40,006 nucleotides of DNA from an uncultured Collinsella sp. (GTDB lineage Bacteria; Actinomycetota; Coriobacteriia; Coriobacteriales; Coriobacteriaceae): positions 1 to 40,006 of the forward strand of contig UQEO01000006.1 of NCBI GenBank assembly GCA_900540095.1, read 5' to 3'. The stretch's first letter is position 1, and the number at the start of each line of letters is the position of its first letter. The translations under genes and the position numbers were made by a program. The notes beneath the pieces are model-generated. The model was not told the origin of the DNA and did not search any database. It saw only the letters and a program-made list of their open reading frames with translations. Positions 15,803 to 24,484 of this stretch are shown one piece after another.

Positions 15803-16672
15803 CTACCCCGCCAGGTACGCTTCCAACGCCGGTAAGGTCACCTCTGCATCGTGGCGGCCGATCTGATAGATGCGCTCGAGCTCATCGGGCTCGCGGCACA
15901 GCGACGGCACTTTCACCGATTCGCTCGGACGCACCACAAAGATATCGCCGGCGGCCTCACGACGTGCCAAATCATCGAGCGTGGCATTGTAGACCTCATG
16001 CCGATGCTCAAGCGCTGCGACAAACTCCGGATAGTGACGGAACACGCGACGCAGCATAGGCATCACGCTGTTGGGCTGCTTCACAAAGCCCGCCGGCTGC
16101 GTGAGCACCACGATATTGCGGTCATACCCCTGAGCAAACAGCCATGCACTGGGAATAGAATCAGCCACGCCGCCATCCAGGTACTTGCGGCCCTCAATGG
16201 CGACAGGACGCGTCGCCACGGGAATTGCCGACGACGCCCGGATCCACTCGATATCGCGCTCGTCGCCATACGGCAGGTCGTGGTAGACGGCCTTGCCCGT
16301 CTCGATATCGGTACACACGCACGTAAATCGCATGGGGCAGGCGCGATACGCCTCCAAGTCGATGGGATCGCGCTCGATAGGCACCTCGTGATAAGCAAAG
16401 TCGGCATTGAACATATCGCCGGTTCGCAGCCAGCTGGTCACGCTCGCATAGCGCTTGTCGGCGCAATAGGCCTTGTTATAGCGAATGGCGCGGCCGATCT
16501 GGCGCGATTTAAAGTTGTAGCCAAATGCCGCGCCCGCCGAGACGCCCACCATATGGTCGCAGGTCAAACCGTGCTCCATCCAAACGTCGAGCACGCCCGC
16601 CGTATACATACCGCGGTAGCCGCCTCCCTCGAGCGCCAGCCCCACCGTGCGCGTCGTATCCGGCTGTGCCAT
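15803..16672 (-). CDS. Patatin-like phospholipase
   Basis: A 289-residue cytoplasmic patatin-family lipid acyl hydrolase with a Ser-Asp dyad. The oxyanion motif is GGGYRG (16-21), the nucleophile elbow GVSAG (Ser45) and the Asp motif DGG (Asp166). It resembles the bacterial RssA/YjjU branch. No signal peptide is visible. ATG 16672 follows GGAGATGG. A minus-strand -10 TATACT lies at 16709-16714 with a -35-like CTGAGA 17 bp upstream. It is convergent with thiE across the hairpin array. Confidence 0.92.
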   Translation of the reverse strand: MAQPDTTRTVGLALEGGGYRGMYTAGVLDVWMEHGLTCDHMVGVSAGAAFGYNFKSRQIGRAIRYNKAYCADKRYASVTSWLRTGDMFNADFAYHEVPIERDPIDLEAYRACPMRFTCVCTDIETGKAVYHDLPYGDERDIEWIRASSAIPVATRPVAIEGRKYLDGGVADSIPSAWLFAQGYDRNIVVLTQPAGFVKQPNSVMPMLRRVFRHYPEFVAALEHRHEVYNATLDDLARREAAGDIFVVRPSESVKVPSLCREPDELERIYQIGRHDAEVTLPALEAYLAG

Positions 16673-16995
16673 GCGACCATCTCCGTTCCTGCGTTTAAAA
16701 CCGGAACAAGTATACCCGTCAACATATATCGTCTCAGTCGCATTTTCATCGAACATCGCGTCGTCGCGCTACCGCCTGTCGAATAATAGCCGCCCACAGC
16801 ATGTGCACCCATATATAATTCTGCACTGTTGTTTATACTACTCAGCAGTTATCAACAGCGAACATTAGCCGGTAAATTAACCCAACAACGCAACAAGGCG
16901 GGGGCCTGGATACACGCAAAGCGCCGAACAACAACGCGTGTGCACAACGAGCTCGCCCGACGCAATTCGCCCGACCTCAGAAAGCCGCTTACGAC
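16673..16995. other. Intergenic control region between patatin and GGDEF-EAL genes
   Basis: This 323-bp divergent region holds the patatin promoter at its left end and AT-rich segments around 16812-16845 (TATAATT, TTGTTTATACT) that may be promoters for the GGDEF-EAL gene. A stretch ACGCAAAGC near 16914 recalls part of the GEMM c-di-GMP riboswitch, but the rest of that motif is absent. I see no other gene. Confidence 0.5.
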
Positions 16996-19713
16996 ATGGA
17001 TACTGTCAGCAATTACACCGAAACGCTCGAAAAGACCGTTCGCGACCTTCTCGAGCGCCAGGATGATCTGATTAGGACTGCCTTTACCGACCAGCTTACC
17101 GGGCTTGCCAACCGTGGCGGCTTTGCCCGTTCCCTCGAGGAGCTCTGGGAGCAGGACACCCCCGTTACCATGGCGTTCATCGATATCGACAATCTCAAGC
17201 ACTGCAACGACGTCTTTGGGCATGACGAGGGCAACCGCTATATCTTGCAGGTAAGCCTCTATCTCAAGCTGTATATGAAAGTGGACGAGGCGGCGTTTCG
17301 CATAGGCGGCGACGAGTTTGCCATCCTGTCTACGATTGCAACCGAGGACGACCTCGCCGAACGTCTGGAACACTGCCGAACGATCCTGCTCAAAAACAAC
17401 GATTCCGAGATGCCCCACTCGTTTAGCTATGGAGTGTCGCATGCCGACCCCGCCCTGGGCGAAGCCACCAACCGTATGACACTCGATGCCGACCATCGCA
17501 TGTACGACTACAAGCTACGTCATGCCGTGCACCTCGATCGACGTAATATCACGCAAGTCCACGCCGACGACTTCGAAATAAGCGATCGTATTTTCGACGC
17601 CTTTTCGATGCTCAACGAAGGTCGTTATTTCTTTATCGAGAACTTGTACAAACATCGCACCCTTTGGTCACAAGGTGCCTTGCGCGATCTTGGCCTTCCC
17701 TCAGAGCACATAGACAACTGTCGCGATTACTGGAAAACGCGCGTCCATCCCGACGACCTTGAGGCCTTCGTCAACGACATCGACCAAGTCTACAACGGTA
17801 CCAAGCACCGTCGCGTCATGCAGTATCGTGTGCGCAACGCCGTCGGCGACTACGTCCTTTGCCGTGCTCGCGGGTTTCGTATCGACGGCGACGGAAATGT
17901 CCCCTCGCTCTATGTCGGCGAGCTCGTCAACCACTCACTTGCCGAAACCGTCGACGCCGCCACAGGCCTCGGAACGCAGCGCATGCTGGTCAATGCCATC
18001 GATACCTGCCGCCTCGACCGTTGCAAGACAGGGCTTATAGCGGTGCGCGTTCGTGGCACGACAAAGCTCAACGAGCTCTACGGGGCCGAGGCTGTCGACA
18101 ACATGCTTGCCGAATACGCGGGCCGCATGCTGTCGATCACCCGCGGCAGGAGCCGGGTCTACCGTTCACGAAGCGTCCAGTTTGTCGTGCTCAGCAACGA
18201 TTTGGACCACGAGGCATTCGAGCAACTGACCCGCCACCTTAAAGAGGCCGTTTTCGCTCCTGTGCAAATCGCAGGCGACACCATTGCTCCCGTCTGTCTT
18301 GTCGTCCCAACCTTTTACGAACGCCTGGACTCCCAAGCATCGACTGTTTTGGGCGAACTCGATCGTCGCCTTCGCACAGCTGGCGGGCTTGTCCCCAACG
18401 ACAGCCTCCCTATACCCGAGGTCGAACGCAAAAGCGCAATCGCCGAACGCATCGATATGCTCACGGGCCTCTATCGACCCAGCGAGTTTATGCGGCGCGC
18501 CAACGCATTTCTCGAGGCAAGGCGCGACGGCACCTGGTGCATCGCCACGGTCGACATGGGCCACATGCGCCTGTTTAATGAATGGCACGGCCAGGCCGAG
18601 GGCGACCGCGTACTCGCCGATGTGGGCACGGTCCTCAAGGACATCGAGAATGCCGATATGGGCGTCGCAGGGTACTGGGGCCAAGATGACTTTTGCGTAC
18701 TCATCCCTTTTAAGCACATCACCGTCCATCAAATCTACAACCGCGTTCGCGAGGCCGTAGCCAGACATGATGATGGCGCAGGCTTCTGGCCGTCCATGGG
18801 CGTTTACCCCATCGACTCCAATGAGGAAATCACCATCGATGCGCAGGCCAAGGCCATGTTTACCAATCGACGCGCCAAAAACGACTTTAAGGAGCGCATT
18901 GCCGTTTTCCGCCCCGAGGAATATGAGCATGAGGTTGCGTTCCACCACACGCTAACCGAGTTCCAGTATGCGCTCTCAAACGGCCGCATCACGTACTACC
19001 TGCAGCCCCAGGTCGACATGGAAACCGGCGAGATCATTGGCGCCGAGGCACTCACGCGCTGGATTGACAAGGACGGTTCTCTCATTTCGCCCGCAACGTT
19101 TATCCCCGCACTCGAGGAAAGCGGCTTTGTGGTGACGCTCGACAAGTACATTTGGCAGGGTGTCGCCTCGTGGCTGCGCGAACGCATCAATCGAGGACTT
19201 CGTGTGGTTCCGGTTTCGCTTAATGTGTCGCGCGTGGATATCCTTGCCTGCGATGTGGCCGAGCATATGGGGGCGCTTGCCGCCCAATACAACCTACCGC
19301 CCGAGCTCATGCGTATCGAGATCACTGAGACGGCTTATACGGGAGAGTCCGAGGCCGTGGACAAACTGACGGCCGACCTGCACACCCGCGGCTTCTCGAC
19401 CTATATGGACGATTTTGGCACCAGCCAGTCCACGCTCGCGATGCTCAAGAACGTCAACGTCGACGTCATCAAGCTCGACCGCACCTTTGTGCCCACCGAC
19501 CGTGATCAAGGCCGCAGCACGCAAATCATTTCATCGATGCTCGAAATGGCGCAGTCGCTCCATCTGCCCGTCGTGGTCGAAGGCGTCGAGACAGATGAGC
19601 AGGCGAACATGCTACGACAAATGGGCGCCCGCTACGCTCAGGGCTTCCTCTACTACCGCCCCATACCGGCGAAGGATTTTGAGGCATTGCTCGATGGCGG
19701 CAATAACAACTGA
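16996..19713 (+). CDS. GGDEF-PAS-GGDEF-GGDEF-EAL protein
   Basis: A 905-residue soluble cyclic-di-GMP enzyme. Domains in order: GGDEF (about 25-175, intact FRIGGDEF at 102-108, without the RxxD inhibitory site), PAS-like (205-315, HPDDLEAF region), a degenerate GGDEF (318-465, signature lost), a second degenerate GGDEF (485-635, GQDDF at 562-566) and EAL (650-905). The EAL domain keeps EALTRW (684-689), Asn743, Glu775, DDFG (805-808), Lys826, Glu862 and Gln882, so it is probably an active phosphodiesterase, though DDFGTG is DDFGTS. The first GGDEF may be a cyclase. There are no transmembrane helices. ATG 16996 has only a weak binding site. It is followed by a truncated paralogue. Confidence 0.93.
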   Translation: MDTVSNYTETLEKTVRDLLERQDDLIRTAFTDQLTGLANRGGFARSLEELWEQDTPVTMAFIDIDNLKHCNDVFGHDEGNRYILQVSLYLKLYMKVDEAAFRIGGDEFAILSTIATEDDLAERLEHCRTILLKNNDSEMPHSFSYGVSHADPALGEATNRMTLDADHRMYDYKLRHAVHLDRRNITQVHADDFEISDRIFDAFSMLNEGRYFFIENLYKHRTLWSQGALRDLGLPSEHIDNCRDYWKTRVHPDDLEAFVNDIDQVYNGTKHRRVMQYRVRNAVGDYVLCRARGFRIDGDGNVPSLYVGELVNHSLAETVDAATGLGTQRMLVNAIDTCRLDRCKTGLIAVRVRGTTKLNELYGAEAVDNMLAEYAGRMLSITRGRSRVYRSRSVQFVVLSNDLDHEAFEQLTRHLKEAVFAPVQIAGDTIAPVCLVVPTFYERLDSQASTVLGELDRRLRTAGGLVPNDSLPIPEVERKSAIAERIDMLTGLYRPSEFMRRANAFLEARRDGTWCIATVDMGHMRLFNEWHGQAEGDRVLADVGTVLKDIENADMGVAGYWGQDDFCVLIPFKHITVHQIYNRVREAVARHDDGAGFWPSMGVYPIDSNEEITIDAQAKAMFTNRRAKNDFKERIAVFRPEEYEHEVAFHHTLTEFQYALSNGRITYYLQPQVDMETGEIIGAEALTRWIDKDGSLISPATFIPALEESGFVVTLDKYIWQGVASWLRERINRGLRVVPVSLNVSRVDILACDVAEHMGALAAQYNLPPELMRIEITETAYTGESEAVDKLTADLHTRGFSTYMDDFGTSQSTLAMLKNVNVDVIKLDRTFVPTDRDQGRSTQIISSMLEMAQSLHLPVVVEGVETDEQANMLRQMGARYAQGFLYYRPIPAKDFEALLDGGNNN

Positions 19714-19770
19714 TTCGCTCGCGCGCAAAACGCCACCGTCGAAGGGGCATTTGTCTCCATTAGCTAACTT

Positions 19771-19801
19771 ATATCCCCAATTCAAACCGAATTGGGGATA
19801 T
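19771..19801. promoter_or_regulatory. Perfect hairpin upstream of the second GGDEF gene
   Basis: ATATCCCCAATTC-AAACC-GAATTGGGGATAT has 13-bp perfect arms and ends 22 nt before the ribosome binding site. With no T run it is more likely an operator or leader hairpin than a terminator. Confidence 0.55.
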
Positions 19802-19839
19802 GATACAAACCGTTGTTCCGCCCAAGGAGGTTATCCATC

Positions 19840-21369
19840 ATGAACGAGCCATATCGCCTGGGCGAGCAATCGATTATTGCCTATCTTCAGCGACTTGCGA
19901 ATGGCATCTCGACCGCCGAACTCGATGTTGCCGCGCTACCTGCTGAACTACGCGCCGTTGGCGAGCAACTGCAAAAGACGCATGCCATCCTGCAACAAGA
20001 GCGCCGGCTGCTTGAGAGCAACGCCTATATCGACCCGCTCACCAACTTGGGCAACCGCAGCGGACTCGACCGTCACGTCGAGCAACTCTGGCGCAAAGGC
20101 GACCCCTTCACCTGCGCCTATATTGACATCGACCATCTCAAACATTGCAATGATAGGTTTGGCCACGCCGAAGGCAATCGCTATATTCTGAGCATCTGCC
20201 GCACGCTCTCCGAAACCATGGAGCAAGATGAGATGCTGTTCCGCATCGGTGGAGACGAATTTGTGCTTATCTCGCTCTCCGCAAACGAGACTGAACTCGA
20301 GCAGCGCTTGGAGCAGGTACGTGCCGGGCTGATCGAGGCGAGCTCAGGTGGCAAGGCGCCCATGATCGCCAGCTTTAGCTTTGGCTGCTCGCGCGTCGAT
20401 CCACTTGCCGGCGACACGCGTCGCCAGATGACGATGGATGCCGATCGCAAGATGTATCGCTATAAGCTTATGCATCGCGTGCAGCAGCCGAAAGACGATG
20501 ACGCGGCGGAGCGCCCGATCGTCGACCAGCTTCCCTGCAACGACCGGGTGTTCCAAGCGATCTCCATGAGCTCCGAGACGCGCTATCCGTTTATCCTCAA
20601 TCTCGATACTGGAGAATCGCAATGGTCGGTCAACGCCGTGCGCGATTTTGACCTGCCCTCCCAGCACCCTTTTAACTCGGTCGATATGTGGCTTGCCCGC
20701 GTTCATCCCGAGGACCGCGACAACGTACGCGCCGAGCTCGACATGGTGATAAACGGCACGTGGCACTTCCACTACATGCAGTATCGCGTAATGGATGCCA
20801 CCGGAAAATACGTGCTTTGCGACTGCACGGGCTACCGCTTGGACGGCACCGATACCGAGCCCAGCATGTATGTGGGCATTATCATCAACCGAAGCCTAGC
20901 AGATACGACCGACTCGGTAACGGGCCTGGGCGATGTCCACGCGCTGGTCAACGCTATTGGAGAGATGCGCCGCGTGGCGCGCGAGGCAGGCTTTATTGCC
21001 ATTAAGGTCGACGATATCGCCGAGGTCAATGCCCGCTTTGGATTCGATGCAGGCGACCGCGTGCTCGCCGAAAGCGCCGCCTGCCTCATGGATTGTTCGC
21101 GCGGCAAGGGCCGCCTGTTCCGCTCGACGGGGCCGATGTTCGTGGCACTCTTCGATGAACTCGGCCCCGAGGCAATCGACGAGATCGCAAGCGACATCGA
21201 ACGGTTCCTGGGTTCTCCTGTGCTCATCGGCTCGCTTGAATATCAGCCGCCCATTCGCGTGGCCACGCTTCATCTGGACGGCGTCGACCGTCAGCCCGTT
21301 TCCATTTTGAACGAGCTCAAAGCGTTGCTCGGGAAAGCCATGCAGGTGCCAGGTACCAAACTGGATTAG
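19840..21369 (+). CDS. GGDEF-PAS-degenerate GGDEF protein
   Basis: A 509-residue paralogue of the gene before it. A short N-terminal region with a likely coiled coil (about 35-62) precedes an intact GGDEF (65-215, FRIGGDEF with GGDEF at 137-141), a PAS-like domain (235-345, HPEDRDNV) and a degenerate GGDEF (350-495, signature lost). It lacks the third GGDEF and the EAL domain of its neighbour, so it is a candidate diguanylate cyclase without phosphodiesterase; no RxxD site is visible. ATG 19840 follows AAGGAGG by 9 nt. It lies 126 bp after the paralogue and probably has its own control region. Confidence 0.92.
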   Translation: MNEPYRLGEQSIIAYLQRLANGISTAELDVAALPAELRAVGEQLQKTHAILQQERRLLESNAYIDPLTNLGNRSGLDRHVEQLWRKGDPFTCAYIDIDHLKHCNDRFGHAEGNRYILSICRTLSETMEQDEMLFRIGGDEFVLISLSANETELEQRLEQVRAGLIEASSGGKAPMIASFSFGCSRVDPLAGDTRRQMTMDADRKMYRYKLMHRVQQPKDDDAAERPIVDQLPCNDRVFQAISMSSETRYPFILNLDTGESQWSVNAVRDFDLPSQHPFNSVDMWLARVHPEDRDNVRAELDMVINGTWHFHYMQYRVMDATGKYVLCDCTGYRLDGTDTEPSMYVGIIINRSLADTTDSVTGLGDVHALVNAIGEMRRVAREAGFIAIKVDDIAEVNARFGFDAGDRVLAESAACLMDCSRGKGRLFRSTGPMFVALFDELGPEAIDEIASDIERFLGSPVLIGSLEYQPPIRVATLHLDGVDRQPVSILNELKALLGKAMQVPGTKLD

Positions 21370-21397
21370 CGCCGCGCCCGCGCCGCCTCCCCCATCG

Positions 21398-21406
21398 TGC
21401 GATAAT
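21398..21406 (+). promoter_or_regulatory. Extended -10 element of the flavoprotein gene
   Basis: TGCGATAAT, an extended -10, lies 38 bp before the flavoprotein start. The -35 region is GC-rich and not recognisable. Confidence 0.5.
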
Positions 21407-21443
21407 CCTCTGCAGAAGTCACCAAAAGCAGGGGGAGTTTGTG

Positions 21444-22067
21444 ATGAAGGTTCTTTTAGTCAATGGCAGCCCCAAGGCAAACGGCAACACCGCCCGCGCA
21501 CTCGCCGAGGTCGTAGAGCAACTTAATGCAGAAGGCATTGATACCGAGGTGTTTCAGCTGGGCGCCAAGCCCATTCGCGATTGTATCGGTTGCGGCCAGT
21601 GCGGCAAGCTTGGCGGTCGTTGCACCTTTGACGACGACGTGGTGAACGAGCTCATCGCTGCCGCCGAGCAGGCCGACGGCTTTGTCTTTGGCTCGCCTGT
21701 CTACTACGCGCACCCCAGCGGCCGCATTCTTTCGGCCCTCGATCGCGCCTTCTATGCCGGCAGCAAGGCCTTTGCGCACAAGCCGGGCGCTGCCATCGCC
21801 GTCGCCCGTCGCGGCGGCACGTCGACGACCTTCGACGTACTCAACAAGTACTTCACCATCAACCAGATGCCCGTGGTTGCCTCCACGTACTGGAACAACG
21901 TCTTTGGTGCCATGCCGGGCGAGGCCGCCCAGGATGCCGAGGGCCTGGCCACCATGCGCAACATCGGCAAGAACATGGCCTGGCTCCTGCGCTGCATCGA
22001 AGCTGGACAGGCCGCTGGTATCAACGCACCCGAAGCCGATCGCGCAACGACCAACTTCATCAGGTAG
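21444..22067 (+). CDS. Iron-sulfur flavoprotein / NADPH-dependent FMN reductase family
   Basis: A 207-residue flavodoxin-like protein. The FMN phosphate loop is NGSPKANGNTA (8-18) and the segment FGSPVYYAHPSG contacts the flavin. Cysteines 47, 50, 53 and 60 (CIGCGQC and a later Cys) form the pattern of iron-sulfur flavoproteins, suggesting a 4Fe-4S cluster and electron transfer in an anaerobe. The redox partner is unknown. ATG 21444 is taken over the adjacent GTG 21441 because of better spacing from GGGGGAG. A small ArsC-like gene follows 16 nt downstream. Confidence 0.9.
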   Translation: MKVLLVNGSPKANGNTARALAEVVEQLNAEGIDTEVFQLGAKPIRDCIGCGQCGKLGGRCTFDDDVVNELIAAAEQADGFVFGSPVYYAHPSGRILSALDRAFYAGSKAFAHKPGAAIAVARRGGTSTTFDVLNKYFTINQMPVVASTYWNNVFGAMPGEAAQDAEGLATMRNIGKNMAWLLRCIEAGQAAGINAPEADRATTNFIR

Positions 22068-22083
22068 AACGGCGGAACATACT

Positions 22084-22425
22084 ATGAACGTGCAAATCTT
22101 CGGCACCAAGAAGTCCTTCGATACCAAGAAGGCACAGCGTTATTTTAAGGAGCGCCGCATTAAGGTGCAGTTTATCGACCTTAAGGAAAAGGAGATGAGC
22201 AAAGGCGAGCTCACGAGCGTGATGCAGGCGGTCGGCGGCATCGACAAGCTGCTCAACCCCAAAGCCAAGGACGAGGAGACGCTCGCGCTCATTCAGCATC
22301 TCACCCCCAGTCAGCGCTTCGACAAGCTGCTCGAGAACCAGCAGGTCTTGGCCGAGCCCATCGTGCGCAACGGCAAAAAGGCCACCGTCGGTTATTGCCC
22401 CGATGTATGGGGAGCCTGGGAGTAG
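22084..22425 (+). CDS. ArsC/Spx-family thioredoxin-fold protein without redox Cys
   Basis: A 113-residue protein of the arsenate reductase (ArsC/YffB/Spx) family: KKAQRYFKERRIKVQFIDL, then LLNPKAKDEE and PIVRNGKKATVGY are typical. The position that holds the redox Cys after the first strand reads GTKKSFDTKKA, with Ser11 instead, so it cannot act as a normal arsenate reductase. It may be a regulatory or vestigial relative. It lies 16 nt after the flavoprotein gene and is probably cotranscribed with it. Confidence 0.85.
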   Translation: MNVQIFGTKKSFDTKKAQRYFKERRIKVQFIDLKEKEMSKGELTSVMQAVGGIDKLLNPKAKDEETLALIQHLTPSQRFDKLLENQQVLAEPIVRNGKKATVGYCPDVWGAWE

Positions 22426-22426
22426 C

Positions 22427-22456
22427 TTGTGTTATTTGCCGGCGCGTGGGTATAAG
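22427..22456 (+). promoter_or_regulatory. Putative promoter of the CobW-family gene
   Basis: TTGTGT (22427-22432) and TATAAG (22451-22456) with 18-bp spacing, 56 bp before the start. Confidence 0.4.
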
Positions 22457-22511
22457 AGCAGGCGTTTGGCATAAGATTCAACTGTAAGCCATGTCTAACA
22501 AAGGAGGGCAC

Positions 22512-23642
22512 ATGCCCAACAAACCCGTGAAGATCATCATGCTTACCGGATACCTCGGTGCCGGCAAGACCACGCTGCTCAACCACATCCTCGCTAACGA
22601 CGGCGGCATCCGCGCCGCCGTGATCGTCAACGATATCGGCGAGATCAACGTCGACGCCAGCCTTATCGCCGACGGCGGCCTTTCCGAGACCGATGACCTC
22701 ATCCCGCTCACCAACGGCTGCATCTGCTGCACGCTTTCGGACGACCTGGCCAACCAGCTGCAGGGCATCGCCGATTCGGGCAACTTCGACTACATCATCA
22801 TCGAGGCATCGGGTATTTGCGAACCTATCCCCATCGCCTACACCATCTCGAGCTTCTGCGACGAGGCCAAGGCGGGCGGCGAGCCCAAGCTCGCGCTTGA
22901 CAACATCGTGGCCGTGGTCGACTGCGCCCGCATGTACGACGAGTTCAACGGCGGTCGCGACCTGCTGGCAGAGGATATCGACGAGGACGACATCGAGAGC
23001 CTGCTCATCCAGCAGATCGAGTTCTGCTCCACGCTGATCCTCAACAAGACCGATACCGTGAGCCCTGAGCAGATCGCCGAGCTCAAGGCCATCGTGCGCA
23101 GCCTGCAGAAGGACGCTGTGATTGTCGAGGCTCAAAACGGCGAGGTTCCTATGGAGGAGCTGCTCGACACCGACCGCTTCGACTTTATGCGCGCCTACAA
23201 CTCCGCCGCCTGGATCGAGGCCATGGAGCATCCCGAGGAGCACGACGACCCCGAGGTGCTCGAGTACGACATCGAGACCTTTGTGTACTCGCGTCGCAAG
23301 CCGTTTGACCTGCAGAAGTTCACCGATTTTGTTGAGCAGGAGTGGCCCGACGAGGTCATCCGCGTCAAGGGTCCGCTGTGGCAGACCGGCAATCCGGACA
23401 TGTGCTACATGTTTGAGCAGGCCGGCCACCAGATGCGCCTGATGGAGAACGGTCTGTTTGTCGATTCGGCGCCCGAGGGCGAGAAGCAGAAGATCATCGA
23501 CGAGAACCCCGAGATCATGCAGATTTGGGACGACGAGACGGGCGACCGCATGACGAGCCTGTGCATCATCGGCCGTCACATGGACAAGGATGCGCTCATC
23601 GCCTCCCTCGATGCCTGCCTGACCGACTGGCACCGCGCCTAG
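22512..23642 (+). CDS. CobW/P47K-family GTP-binding metallochaperone
   Basis: A 376-residue G3E GTPase. The P-loop is GYLGAGKTT (13-21), the metal site GCICC (69-73), the switch region EASGICEPIP and the base-recognition motif NKTD. The C-terminal CobW domain ends in a ligand-poor tail (DWHRA); the His-rich stretch of some homologues is reduced to a few acidic and His residues (EHPEEHDDPE). Family members insert or deliver zinc or cobalt. ATG 22512 follows AAAGGAGG. It is monocistronic, with a terminator-like hairpin repeat after it. Confidence 0.9.
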   Translation: MPNKPVKIIMLTGYLGAGKTTLLNHILANDGGIRAAVIVNDIGEINVDASLIADGGLSETDDLIPLTNGCICCTLSDDLANQLQGIADSGNFDYIIIEASGICEPIPIAYTISSFCDEAKAGGEPKLALDNIVAVVDCARMYDEFNGGRDLLAEDIDEDDIESLLIQQIEFCSTLILNKTDTVSPEQIAELKAIVRSLQKDAVIVEAQNGEVPMEELLDTDRFDFMRAYNSAAWIEAMEHPEEHDDPEVLEYDIETFVYSRRKPFDLQKFTDFVEQEWPDEVIRVKGPLWQTGNPDMCYMFEQAGHQMRLMENGLFVDSAPEGEKQKIIDENPEIMQIWDDETGDRMTSLCIIGRHMDKDALIASLDACLTDWHRA

Positions 23643-23678
23643 GTTTATCCAAGCGGGTTTTTCCGCTACGTAACCGCC

Positions 23679-23719
23679 AAACCACCACGAAGGTGCCTGT
23701 CCCCTTCGTGGTGGTTTTT
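23679..23719. repeat. GGGAC-family hairpin repeat, copy C
   Basis: AAACCACCACGAAGG pairs perfectly with CCTTCGTGGTGGTTT around a loop containing CCTGTCC, then TTTC. It ends the CobW-family gene and probably works as a terminator. Confidence 0.75.
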
Positions 23720-23740
23720 CGTTCTGAGCCAAGGAGATTC

Positions 23741-24340
23741 ATGTTCAACATCGTGCTGTATGCGCCCGAGATTCCGGCCAATACGGGCAATATCGGCCGT
23801 ACCTGCGTGGTCACCGGCGCCCGTCTACATCTGGTGGAGCCACTGGGCTTTTCGCTCGACGACAAGACAGTACGTCGCGCCGGCCTGGGCTACTGGCAAA
23901 ACTTGGACGTGACCACCTATGCCGGCTGGGAGGATTTCCTTGCGCGCAATGGTCTCTCCCCTGCCGACGAACGCCTGCATCTGCTGACCAAAAAGGCACG
24001 CCGCACCTATGCGCAGAGCACCTACCGCGATGGAGACTACTTGGTCTTTGGCAGCGAGAGCTCGGGCATTCCCGAGCCACTGCTTGCCGCGGCGCCCGAG
24101 CGTTGCGAGCGTATCCCCATGCTGCGCGATTGTGACTCACTCGATAACGCCGAGGCTTGGGAAGCCCACGAGGAATCGCTCGGACATACCGAGGACAGCC
24201 ACGAGGCCATCCTTCAACAGGACATCTGCGGCAACTTCGTCAATCCGGACGACTACGGCATCAGCGCACTCAACCTCTCCAACAGCGCCGCCATCGTCCT
24301 CTACGAAGCCTTGCGCCAGACAAGCTTTCCGGGAATGTGA
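23741..24340 (+). CDS. trmL: tRNA (cytidine(34)-2'-O)-methyltransferase
   Basis: A 199-residue SPOUT methyltransferase that 2'-O-methylates the wobble base of tRNA-Leu. Motifs are VLYAPEIPANTGNIGRTC at the N-terminus, FGSESSGIPE in the middle and ALNLSNSAAIVLYEALRQ in the C-terminal knot. Family members are about 155-160 residues; here some 40 extra residues (acidic, EAWEAHEESLGHTEDSH) are inserted between RIPM and the ALNLSNS knot segment. ATG 23741 follows AAGGAG. The stop codon lies inside hairpin repeat D. Confidence 0.93.
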   Translation: MFNIVLYAPEIPANTGNIGRTCVVTGARLHLVEPLGFSLDDKTVRRAGLGYWQNLDVTTYAGWEDFLARNGLSPADERLHLLTKKARRTYAQSTYRDGDYLVFGSESSGIPEPLLAAAPERCERIPMLRDCDSLDNAEAWEAHEESLGHTEDSHEAILQQDICGNFVNPDDYGISALNLSNSAAIVLYEALRQTSFPGM

Positions 24341-24367
24341 CAAAGGGACAGTTCCTTTGTCACATTC
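24333..24367. repeat. GGGAC-family hairpin repeat, copy D
   Basis: GAATGTGACAAAGG pairs perfectly with CCTTTGTCACATTC around the centre GACAGTT. It overlaps the trmL stop codon at 24338-24340. Confidence 0.75.
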
Positions 24368-24436
24368 AAGCGCCACGCCGATGACACACACGCCTAATTG
24401 ATGCTCCAGATAAAGAGCCCTCACTTTTAATCAGAA

Positions 24437-24460
24437 TTAACTAAAGTAAAATAAAGTTAA
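24437..24460 (+). promoter_or_regulatory. AT-rich inverted repeat before the first AAA ATPase
   Basis: TTAACT and AGTTAA flank 12 A-rich bases, ending 12 nt before the binding site. It is a strong AT island in GC-rich DNA and probably contains the promoter and an operator. Confidence 0.4.
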
Positions 24461-24484
24461 ACGGCGGTGTGAAAGGAGAGCCGT

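Noticed and set aside
15542..15866. Open frames on both strands across the tandem repeats
   Set aside because: The 61-62-bp period breaks frame between units, there is no good start site, and the frames only echo the repeat.
16880..16995. Possible GEMM c-di-GMP riboswitch before the GGDEF-EAL gene
   Set aside because: Only ACGCAAAGC matches; the GGGCAAACC loop, the receptor part and the closing stem are absent.
22392..23732. 446-codon frame antisense to the CobW-family gene
   Set aside because: Shadow of the CobW gene, which has intact family motifs and a strong binding site.
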